Source of the DNA: Takakia lepidozioides
Taxonomy: Eukaryota; Streptophyta; Takakiopsida; Takakiales; Takakiaceae
NCBI GenBank assembly: GCA_030704615.1
Contig: CM060732.1
Location: 58,387,053 to 58,451,052, forward strand
Direction: 5' to 3'
DNA: 64,000 nt
Positions 43,769 to 54,800 of this stretch are shown here, one piece after another. The position numbers were made by a program, and so were the translations under genes. Positions within the stretch are counted from its first letter, which is position 1. Each line of letters starts with the position of its first letter. The notes beneath the pieces are model-generated. The model saw nothing but the letters and a program-made list of their open reading frames with translations, searched no databases and had not been told where the DNA came from.

Positions 43769-45952
43769 CTCGGTTATGGGTCTATGGCTACGGAGTTGGG
43801 ATCAATTGTAGTTGGTTCTTCAGCTGATACCTATTGCAGGAGGCGGCAAGACGTAGTACACTAAGGGGTACACAATCACCGCTCCAACCCACTGGCCAAA
43901 CGATATGTAGGCCACTCCATTGGAATTGCAATAGTGCGAAATGCGGCCGACTCTTGCAACATCTCCAGCACCATTTCTCCAAATGGAACAGGATGTTTAC
44001 TGTGTTGGACTACTAGCCGAGACAACGATCACACACTGGCGAATCCTCTTCTGTTGGCTAGCTACAATTCCTGATCGTAGCAAAGTCTCCTGAAGAATAC
44101 AAATCTGAAATTTTATACAGCAGCTTTGAGACACTGTTGAGTTCGAATTTTATCATCGTAACAATCCAAGAATTGAGCAATCTCAATATTGGCTAGTAGC
44201 TGGAAGATGTTTGCTGAAAATTCTGGTCGGGTGGTGGGGCCCATCACATCTCCATGGACTACCTCGACTACCTCCAAGGAGATAGTAGCGTTAGGACTAG
44301 GAATTTTCTTGGAAGGGAAAAAATTATAACTATCTTCATGCAGGTAGTTTCATGACTACCTCCAGAAGGAAAGAAGGACAGAAGCCCTCCCTTTCTCTTT
44401 TCTATGGTCGTCTTGGCTCTCCACTTTACCTAAGTTAGGGTTCATGAAACTTTCCTGTTGTAAGGAAAAGAAAAAGCCGTAGCGGTTTTGAATGCGGAGA
44501 AGCTCGGTACCCATCTAAACTCTTGATTGCATGTGTATATGCTCTGGCTTGTGTGAATCCACATGCATGGGTTCGGGATGCTGTAGCAGTTTGTGGGATT
44601 GTTTTTCATGCGGTATGTCGATGTGCGAGGAAGGTGCTTTCTGAGTACAAGTTTAAACGTCAGCCCTCAAATCAATTCCGTGTAACCGGTTCTCTGAGCT
44701 GTGCGCCAGCGCAATGGTAATGTCATACCTTGGGGATGCATCCCCAGGACCAGCTCCCAGTAACCTGCTGGGACTATCTGCCAAGGGTCGTTATGGATAA
44801 CCGATTATCATACGGCCCTCGCCGTAGCCCTGGACTTTAGAAAGTTTCTAGTTTCTCTCTCTCTTTAGAAATTTTGTCGCTAGGAAAACCCGAGAAATGT
44901 TGAAAATGCAAGAAACCACAATGTTGAGAAATGTATGAAGGCCAAGTGTGCACTCAAGCTCTTGCCGACCGTAGCTTGCTGATCAATGTGATGTCCCAAC
45001 TGTTCATTGCTGTTGTTCTGTGTATCTCTTGCTGTAAATTGATCCGTTTTGAAGTTTTCTCAGCGTGGGTGTGCATCGTGAGTAGAATGTCTCTTTAATA
45101 CGGGACTAATAGACAGACATGCAGACATACAAACCTATTTATCCAGCCTTTCAACCCAAGTCGGGTTTTCTAACTACTTTCGAGGTGGCTGTCACGTATA
45201 TCACTAACTGTACAAGGGTAATGCCACTAACCAGAAGATGCATCGATCCAGAGAAAATAATTTCTGTCTAGAGATAAACCCCTCTGACAGGAATCAAATG
45301 CCCGCATCACCAGAGTTATAGAGAATACTCATCGACCGTTCCCTGGAGCGAGTGACAGTCTTATTTGACCATTTCCTGTGAACCTTGTTGCCATGTTAGG
45401 GCATAGTCCCCCTGGGACTCTAATCTTCCTGACCCTGGTAGTTGGGATTGAGCCCACCAGGGTATCTGAGACTTATCCGAAAATGTCCATAGGAATCATA
45501 CAAAGTGATTGGTTAGTTGATGTATGAGCTAGTTTAGACATGATGCTAGAAAGCACAATGTTGATTCCATCGGCAGGGAGGTGCCTAGAAAAGGGCAGTG
45601 ATTGGTTAGTTGATGTCCCTTGCTTTCATTGGCACTGTAGTTGTTGACAGACAAATTCATAAATCCTGAAAATATCCTAACACTGGCAACACAGTGTACC
45701 ATGCAGATAGGCATATATGCAAACTGGAGAAGGGCTGTAAGCACCCTTATGCGGCTCTTTTAAGATTCGTTTTTGGAGACATCATTGTGAGCAACTTGAG
45801 TGTTTAGAGGATAGATAGACAGTTACCCGTTGCTAATTAATTTGTTGGTTTCATTGGATTTGTTGAAGATGTTGCCAATGTGCTTTAGAGGCCAAGAAAG
45901 ACAGGGAGGAGGGAGGGCAGTTACACTCCTGATCATTTTTCCTTTCCTGCAG
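43769..45952. other. Region upstream of the F-box gene; no gene recognised
   Basis: No frame shows a domain. A pyrimidine-rich stretch followed by a splice acceptor (TTTTTCCTTTCCTGCAG, ending at 45,952) lies 80 bp before the F-box ATG. The F-box mRNA may therefore have an intron in its 5' UTR, with a first exon somewhere in this region. The CT-rich part around 44,380-44,430 would suit a promoter or leader. Both points are inference. Confidence 0.4.
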
Positions 45953-46032
45953 GGGGTGCTCTTAATAAGGGAAACTCAACTGAATCACAGAGTCAGACTA
46001 TTACTAAGTCATAGATAGAAAAAGCAGAGATA

Positions 46033-47211
46033 ATGAGTATAGCAAAGTGGCAAAAAGTTGTGGAGCTGGAAGAGGAAAGTACAACGGTAGCCTCAAGCGC
46101 AAAGGGTAAGGAGGGGCCATGGAGTAAACTGCCCGAGGATGTGATGGAGAAAGTGTTTGCAAGCCTGCCTTTGCACACCCTTCTTCGAGTGCGTGCTGTT
46201 TGTCTTAGATGGAAACGTGTTATCTCTTCCTCTGCTTTTACAAAACTTTATGCACAAGTATCTCCCAAGAGTCATTGGTTTCTCATGTTCCCACAGGGGA
46301 AGCATCGGGGGAGGGTTGCAGCCTATGACTCAACCCTCAGCAAGTGGCATGAGCTTCCGTTCAAGTTCCTACCTGTTGAGTTTGAGTGTGTGGCATCAGC
46401 AGGAGGGCTACTTTGTTGTAGGAGTACCCAGTCTCGTGTCTACCTTTTTGTTTGCAATCCGATGACAAGGACTTTCCGCAAACTTCCCCGCAAGCTGCAG
46501 CACCACCAGGATCCAGCCATTGGTATGGTCATTGACAGAGATACTGGAGGATACAAGGTGATAGTGGCTTTAGCTGTTGTAAGGAGGGCAAGTAATATTG
46601 GGTCTGTTGAGATCTATGATTCAACAAGCAAGCTTTGGGTTCTTAAAGATCCCATACCTTCAGACTATTGTGTGAGAATGGTCACTCATCCCCACCCTAC
46701 CTTTCACAAGGGGTCTTTGCATTATGGCCTCTCGATTGAGGGTGGCTTTATTTCGTATGATATAGAGCGCGAGGTGTGGAGTAAGGTTCAGGGATCACCC
46801 CTGATAAGACCGTCATATCTGGCTCCTCATCTTTTTGTGAGCCAAGGACGGCTTTTTTTTGTGAGCCAAGGACGGCTTTTCTGTGTCATTCTTACAGGTG
46901 AAAATATTCGGGGCTTGGTTGTCAGGAGCGTGAAGATATTTGAGCTGCATCAAACCAGCCCAGTGTTGTTGGAAGTGACCAGGATTCCGCCTGCTTTTGG
47001 GGAGTATCCACGATCTATCACAGTTGCTGGCCATATCAACTCAAATGTTATCTGTGTCTCTTCTCAGAATTGCCCTAGAATTTTATTGTACAATATGTCT
47101 GAAGACTCTTGGGTCCGAGTTGCTAACTTCCCAGATCGTAGTAATCATCTTCCACGAGTAGGTCCTGAGTCAGCATTTGCATTTGAGCCTAGGCTGGATA
47201 GACTCGTCTAA
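46033..47211 (+). CDS. F-box protein with kelch-like/beta-propeller domain
   Basis: This is a single uninterrupted frame of 392 codons. Residues about 28-70 form the F-box (WSKLPEDVMEKVFASLP, then VRAVCLRWKRVI), the part that binds SKP1 in SCF ubiquitin ligases. The rest has repeating motifs of an F-box-associated kelch-like propeller (AAYDSTLSKWHELPF, LFVCNPMTRTFRKLP, VEIYDSTSKLWVLKDP, ISYDIEREVWSKV, LLYNMSEDSWVRV). That part would bind the target protein. The layout resembles plant F-box/kelch proteins such as At5g15710 or At3g61590; the exact orthologue is not settled. An in-frame 24-bp tandem duplication lies at 46,837-46,884 (VSQGRLFF then VSQGRLFC). The ATG at 46,033 is the first in frame, and the family's usual length of about 400 residues fits. 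Confidence 0.88.
   Translation: MSIAKWQKVVELEEESTTVASSAKGKEGPWSKLPEDVMEKVFASLPLHTLLRVRAVCLRWKRVISSSAFTKLYAQVSPKSHWFLMFPQGKHRGRVAAYDSTLSKWHELPFKFLPVEFECVASAGGLLCCRSTQSRVYLFVCNPMTRTFRKLPRKLQHHQDPAIGMVIDRDTGGYKVIVALAVVRRASNIGSVEIYDSTSKLWVLKDPIPSDYCVRMVTHPHPTFHKGSLHYGLSIEGGFISYDIEREVWSKVQGSPLIRPSYLAPHLFVSQGRLFFVSQGRLFCVILTGENIRGLVVRSVKIFELHQTSPVLLEVTRIPPAFGEYPRSITVAGHINSNVICVSSQNCPRILLYNMSEDSWVRVANFPDRSNHLPRVGPESAFAFEPRLDRLV
46837..46884 (+). repeat. In-frame 24-bp tandem duplication in the F-box gene
   Basis: GTGAGCCAAGGACGGCTTTT occurs at 46,837 and again at 46,861, each within a 24-bp unit differing only near the end. It adds eight residues to one blade of the propeller. Confidence 0.9.
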
Positions 47212-48816
47212 GATGGGTATCAGCATATCTTGTTATTGCTGCCCAAAATTGCACACTTTTTCTGTTTTGTAAATCAGACAATACTAGTGTTATTCTTTTG
47301 GTTTGCTCTCTATTCTCTGATTTGCAGTGCAACAACAATAAGCAGCTGTGCTCAAGACAGTGACCAGCATGTGGGGAGTTGACCTTTGGCTTTCTTACTA
47401 CAATGTCAATGCCAGCCCTTAATGGCCCACCTCATTGTTTGCAGTTCGGTCTCCATTTCACCTATTTAGGAATGTTCTTACTCTGCAAGGGATCATCACC
47501 TCACTCCCTGTGGTTTCTTATTTTCTCTTTCTACTGCATTTGTTTTAGTAAAAATATGTTTGGTTTAGTTTTGATTGATTACTCCTAGTCTGGTTTTCCT
47601 GTGTTGTGCTGCAAGTTCGGCAACAATAGATGCTTCAAATTGGATTGCATGGATGGCAGTCACACTCGTTAGTGACTGGAGATGGGTGAGAATGTATGGG
47701 CTTTGCTACCACTACAGCTAACATTTTGTTCGCATGATTGGAAGGACTCCAATATGAGGGACCTTCATGTATTTTGCAAATCAATTCCATCTGTTAGGCC
47801 TTTTCTCACTCTGTTGGTACCTCCTGACTCTTGAGTTATGGCTTGAGAAAATTGAAACTCTAGAATGTCCTTGGAAGTTCGAAGAGCTTATGGAGCAAAA
47901 GGAAGCAGGAGACAAGCAAGTAGAGAAAGAAACTTTATAACCTCCGTTCAAAGAGCACAGGATCCCACAAGACAGGGTACTCGCTCACTCGGTGAGCCTA
48001 CAATCTGTCCAGTATCTACTACCTAAGAGGCAGAGAATCAATTTCTATTTCTCCTCCACATACTGGGAAATCAGAGTCAGTATTACTGTTTCTTTCAAGA
48101 TTCTCCATGTTTGGCAGGGGCCTTGACCCTTCTCAAAGAGAAGCTGAAGTGCTTCGCAAGAGGACATCTGTTTCCATGCCACATTTTTCATGTATTTTAT
48201 TTGGTTCTCTTGTATGCTACTGTCTTGGAGATCATGCGCTATAGATTTCTCCCCCTCATTTGCTTGTATCTGTTATGGAATTAGTCTTCTCTACGTCTCA
48301 CTGTTCCTCAGTAGATGAGAAAAGTGATCATATACATATAGAGGTCCAATGGAACACAGACAACATGACAAATGCTCTTTAAAGTTTTTGGAGGCAACAC
48401 TCTCCACGAACGTCGTGTGTAGATGCGTTGCGATGCTCCGCGTTTCAAGATATAGTTTCCAGGCGTGACTCTATTATCTAAAGCGATGTGCAAGTGTATC
48501 ATAAGAGCAAAGCACAAGAACCACGACTGTCAGGCATGCTAGCACACGTCTGTGGACCACACTTTATTTTGGAAGTTCCATCTCTGCGTTCCCACATGAA
48601 AATCTCATAGGGTACACAAAACTGGACTAAACCGCCTAGTTTGCAAGGGCCTATTAGCCCCTCTCTCACTGTTTCCATTTACTTATTTTCCCCTGATAAC
48701 GGTAACCCACAGATCTCTTTCTGCATCTCTCTCTTTCTGGAATGTAATTTTGTGCAGACAATTTGGTGTGCCCCTCAGTGTGGTGCAAGCGGTGCAAATT
48801 GGGTTGATCCAGGGCA
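47212..48816. other. F-box 3' region and spacer before the kinase-PP2C gene
   Basis: No coding exon is visible. The first few hundred bases are probably the 3' UTR of the F-box gene, and the last few hundred the promoter and leader of the next gene. A CT-rich leader-like stretch lies at 48,655-48,740. I identified no convincing TATA box or polyadenylation signal. Confidence 0.45.
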
Positions 48817-51800
48817 ATGCCAGAGCTTCGGGGTGCGTCCCAAGGGCCGATCAACCACACATGTGTGCGGGGATGTTGCCACAGTGACCACCTCAGTCTA
48901 GCCATACCGAAGGCTGACATTGAACTCATATCCGAAATTGCACGAGGTTTGCTGCTCTCTGGCGTTTTAGGTCTTTCTTTGATTTTCAGAGTCATCCATC
49001 CCCGAGCCTGATCGCTTCAGCATTCAGATTCTCAGAGACAGAGAAACATGAGAGTGGGTAAAGGTCACATACAATCGCTAATTCCTTTCAAGATCCGTTT
49101 TGCAACCATGTATGGATGCTGAGCGCCTGGCCAAAATTATACACGCTCATGTTCGATTTTCAACATGAGTGGACTTCGAGGATCTTTTCCACGCGAGTTA
49201 GAAAGGATGTACTCATAATTCTTTTATACTGAACCCATGCCGTAGCCTTGCAACTACAAATGCGGAGGTGTAGAATCCCACATCTGAAATTCGGATTTTC
49301 ATAAGCTGTCAGAATCAACATCGTCGTTCTCATGAGATCAAGCTCGAATCTTCCTGTTCTCAATTACCAGCATTGTACAGAGATTGTCGGTAACAGAGAG
49401 TGTCATTTTCCCACTTTTTCCTCCGTACCCTTTGTCAAGGGTGGAAAGGTCGGGGGCGGGGGTGTGGGGGGCTAGGCGGGAATGAAAGGAAGGTGATAGT
49501 AGTTAGTGACAGAAGATGTAAAAGCAATGGTGGTTGTGATTTTTTCAGGGGCAGAAAGTGTGGTGTATGAGGCTCGTTTATGGGGCCAGCCTGTAGCTGC
49601 GAAGAAGCCCCGCCTGTCCACAGTTGACGATATGGACCGATTTCACACTGAACTGCAGATAGTTAGGTTGGTCTGTTGTGAATCATCTTGGCAAAAACTT
49701 GTCACAAATTCAAGTCCAGATCTGAGGTTGGAATTTATTTGGATTGAGGATCTCGGGATCGAATTCTTTTGTTTTTACATGTGCCAAGCGCTAGGAATCA
49801 TTTGTATTCCCTCTCAGAAGAATCTTGAAATGTACTGGGAAGAGAAACTGCAATGAGTCGTACAAATGATGGGCCCTAAATAGCACCATCACAGACACAG
49901 TCATCCCCACACTTAATTATGGAAAGATGTGAACACAATTACAGGCTGTCTCATGGAAACATCCAACATTTTGTCAGTTTTGTGGGAGTTTTTGTACCAG
50001 AGGTGAGCTCGTTCTGTCTCTCCCATTAATTATTTTGTTCCGGTCTGAGGGCCACATTGCTACATCCACAACAATCTGCTGAATACCTGGTTCTGTCTGT
50101 CCTCCTCTCTCAAACCACACTCAAGTAGGTGTCTGTGGATCATTTGGTGGGGGGCTCAGCAAATTGGATCATCCGAATCTAGCGGCGATGGTGGGTGCGC
50201 GGGCTTATCCTCCCGACTATTTTTTCCTATTTCACCTCTATGAACATGGCAGCTTGGGCCATGCCCTGCATGTTGCAGATTGGAGGCCAACTCTACAGCA
50301 GATCCTGACAATTGCCACACAACTGGGTTGGTTCTTCAGCCTGCCTCCTGAACTCGCCACATTGAAGTCAGGAACTTCAACCTTCTGCAGCCTAGGAATC
50401 TAGGTCCTTCCAAGTGAACATTGGATATGATATACCCTTGGAGGCATGCTTTGAGATTGCCATAGACCTTGTACGCACAGACAACGACACTTCAGTTGAT
50501 GGAGTGTATTTGTATTTAAGGGATGGCTTGACGTCATTAAGGTTCCTTGTTTCTTACCCACTCTCTCACAGAGGTCTTCCATTATGAGGTGCTTGGCAGC
50601 TTACCTGCATGAGGTGTTGACTCTTAGACAATCCCTAGGGGTCCCTCTCTCTTTCTTCTTTCTTTCTTTCTCTTGTCCCATAAGCTCTTTGAGCTTTCTG
50701 TGGACGTTATAAAGTACCATTTCATTCCCCCCCCCCCCCCCACCCCCACTCCACCCTATTTGAGGGCCGCTTTGCTATTTTGGTTTTCTTCCTGCTTCTC
50801 TTTCTTTCTTTCTCTAGATATCATCCAAAATAATGATATGTAGAGAAAGAGAGGAAGAGAGAGAGAGATGTTGTTTGCCGTAGCCTTGTGGCCATACACC
50901 CCCGCCCAGTTTGGGCAGAACAAAAGGGAGCAAAACTACCTTTGTGAGGGTCTCACTTTGGTGGTGTTACTTACCTTCCTTCACACAAGCATCAACTTGC
51001 TGTGTGTGAGCTGCCCCGCAATTAGACCGTTTGGGCGGAAGAGAGATTGTACTCATAAGACGTGTTTGCTGTAGCCTTGTGGCCATTGACCCCGCGCCCA
51101 GTTTGAGCGAACAAAAGGGACAGAACCTACCTCTGTCAGGGGCTGACGTTGGTAGTAAGACTTACCTCCATATATAGAATAGAATAATCCGGGTTTTTCC
51201 AGATATCCTCTAGAAATCCCTTCACACAAGCATCAATCTGCTGTGTGTGACTTGCCCAAAACTAGGCCTCAGGAGGGCCTGGGCTTTTGGCTCAGCCTCG
51301 AGACTTTCAAAGTTGGTAAACAGGGGTACAGGCACAATACCCTTAATAGATTTGAAGAGAGCGTCTCTTTGGTGAGAGAACCCCGGACAGTGTATCAGAA
51401 AATGAATACTGTCTTCAGATGCCCACACAACGGGCAATTGCACTCTCCCTTTCCTCTCTGCTTCTGTTTGCTGTTCAAAGGTAGGCTTCCTGCCCTGAGT
51501 TTAAATTTCAGTCTAGTACCGAGAGTGGGTAGACCCTTGAGGTCATCCAAGATGTCCTCCCCCATGTCACAGACTGGAAACAAGTTCAGGGAAGTTTTCT
51601 GCCTAACTTCATTTTCATCAGACAATCTCATGGCAACAGACATGGCTGAGGACACTACAGCCTCTAAGTCAGATTTATCCAGCAGGGTCAAGACTTGCGG
51701 ATCCAGGTCCAGGTCCTTGAGGATCTCTTCTACTCTCTTCTGCCAGGACTTAGCCTGTTTGACAGGGCGGTCCTGTTTCCAAGATATAGAGTCGATTAAC

Positions 51801-54800
51801 TTAGGATATCTGGTGTTGGGCATAGTTGCAGCTGACCCCACCATCTGACCTTGAATTCATCTCGTCGGGAGCTTAAGGACGGAATGCCAAACTCACCCCG
51901 AACAGCCACATTGGCTGTTTTGGAGCATGCTGACATACACTCCTTAAGCACCCCCACTTGAATGGATTCTAGAGACTTAGCCTGGTTGGAGTTATCAACC
52001 CATATAGCAGATCCGTACTCCAAGGCAGGTCTAATAACGCGACAAAGCATGGTTTTCTTAACCTCAGAGTTGACCCCGGAGAGGGAGAGAGAGAGGGAGA
52101 GAGAGAGAAGACTGGCCAAAGAATAGAGGCTGATAGAATCAAAGAACACATGGCTATGTCTGCAGTGTAGCAAATCCCTGAGCTACTTACAAATCAAGGT
52201 TGATAAGTTGATGATTATTTGACTCTTTGCTCTTTGGCAGCAAGGGCATTGCAGTACTTGCACAAGCAAGGCGTAGTACACCGCGATGTGAAGCCTGCCA
52301 ATATTCTGGTATCCCTTTCCCTTAGCTGAATATCTCCCCTTTTTGCTAGATCTGTTTTTGGCTTTTTAACTGCATTGCGCTTGTTATCCGGAAATGAGAA
52401 AATCTCTTGTCTTGCTGCCCTGGAAATGATCATTTCCATTAACCTTGTGGTATCTAGATGCACACTTTGGCTGGTGCCTTTGAATGCTAGCTAGGACCTA
52501 CCCTTGAGGGCAGAGTCCTTGTGGGAACTTTACCCTCTCTGGAGAGGGTGTAAACTCAGTCTGAAGATTGCGTAACTCTGAAACAGCTGGCAAAGGTTTG
52601 GTTGCAGGGGCTGTATATTTGGGTGAAGAGAGACGAAGAGAAGAGAATATCAGGAGAATAGAATGTACTCATAAGACGTTGTTTGCCGTAGCCTTGTGGC
52701 CATTGACCCCGCGCCCAGTTTGAGCGGAAATATCAGGAGAATAGAAACAGAGAGTGAGAGAGGAGGGTGGCAGAGGTTTCTACGTGTAAACTCAGTTGTC
52801 TTGTTCTGCTAGCTTGACGGTTGCTGGGGAGCACATTTAGGAGACTTCGGACTTGCCACCAACGTGGCAGATTTGGAGAAGCCCAGTGTGCAAAACTGGA
52901 AGTCCTCAGGAAAGCCAACAGGGGGATTCCACAAAAAGAACATGGTTGGAACATTGCTCTATATGGCTCCCGAAGTGTTGAAGAAGGATGTGCAATCAGA
53001 AAAGTCTGATGTCTATGGATTTGGCATCACTATCAAGTGAGCACCTTTGTTTGAAATCTTTTGTCACGTATTCTTCAGAGTTTTATGCACAGGGACCCAA
53101 CCATTCAGTGGAAGCCTCACAACTTTACATGAGCTAAGCAAATGTGATACCACAAAAAAGAAGATGGATCACAGTAGAACATCTATTTTCTCTTTTTGTT
53201 CTGTGGACTAAGACAACGGGCAGTGAACTGATGACAGGCGTTGTGCCGTACACCGACCGTAAAACAGAGGCTCAGGTCAGTGCAATTTTTTCCCCACGAA
53301 TGCTGCTATTTCTTCTTGTGAGAGGACTTCTAATGGTTCTTCAGGATCGGTCAATCTGTGGAGTGAACTAGACTGGAAATGAGTCAAGCTTGTCATGTGA
53401 ATGTGTAAGGCTAGGTCTCCTTTAGTCACGTTCTCTTTTTCCCGCAGCCTACCCATTCCATAGTGCAATAGCACACTTATTTTCTTGAATGCATGCTCTT
53501 TACGTGGGACTCCAGGCACATACGGTTCTAGAAATGAACTACTCAGAGCAACAGCTCTCGGCAGCAGTCACGTCACAGGGATTGCGACCAGTTCTGGCAG
53601 GCCCTGAGTCAGGGGTGCCACCTAGCCTTGCTTCCTTGATCGAGCAGTGCTGGCATGGTGATGCTGCACAGCGTCCCTCTTTTGACTATATTGTACAAAG
53701 CCTGATTGAGATTGTGGCCCACACTTCCCTGGAAAACTCAACTTTGTCCAGTGAGAAGCAGAAACCAAACCTATTGCCTTGCACACTCCAGAACGATGCA
53801 CTTGAACCGGTTTTGAGCTATACCCAGCAGAACACAGATGTGGGCTGGGCAGCTAGGGCGATTGAGGGGTGGGGCCAAGCAGTTGCTGGACAGCTGTCTG
53901 TCTCTCCAGGTTGGCTTACTTCATCACCTGAGGAAGCATCAGCTTATCTGCCCACCCTGTCATGGGGCTCCTTTGAGACTAAGGGTGCTCGGCAAACAAT
54001 GGAGGACACACATTTTTTGGTGCCTCATTTGGGTGGTGCACAACACGTCTACTTGTTCGGTGTTTTTGATGGGCATCGAGGTAAGCCTGTATACAAGCAT
54101 ATGTAGAATGATGAGCAGTCCCCATGTGGTTAAAAGCAAAGAGCATAAGTTGCCTCTCTGGAGAAGTCAAACAATGGTGAATTGTTCACAAGGATTTAAG
54201 ATGTGTCATTTGTTTGTGAAAGTTTTGCAGTAGTATGTAGCTGTCTCCACAGATTTGATGCGGCCTCGGTTTCAGGGGGTATTGCATGTCATTGGCTGAA
54301 CAGGTCCTGAGGCAGCTGAATTCGCAGCACTTGCCATCCCCCGCTGCTTATTGTCAAAGAGCTCAACTATGAGGTACATCTTGGGCTCCTAGTGTTGGTC
54401 TTAAAGGAGGGGGAGAGAGAGAGAGAACAGGAGACCAGGAAAGCTGCACTATTTATGTTTGGCACATGTGTTTAGTCAGGTTTTGTTATTAAAGAAGCGA
54501 GAGAGTAGCAGCCACAAAGACTTTTTGAACTCATAATGGTGGCTGGGTTTGGAATCGCTGACCTGGTCAGCATTTTGCGAAGTGTAGCCCACAGGAAGCG
54601 TTAAGTGCAGCATTTATTGAAACGGACGCTATCTTCCGTCGTGAGCTGGAAGTCCAGCGGTCTTGGAGGAAAGGGGGTGGCGCAGACTGGCACCCTGGAT
54701 GTACTGCCACTGCAGCTCTTGTTATCAACAATATGCTGTATGTAGCAAATGCCGGTGACTGTCGAACCATCCTATGCAGGAAAGGGAAAGCAGTTCCTCT

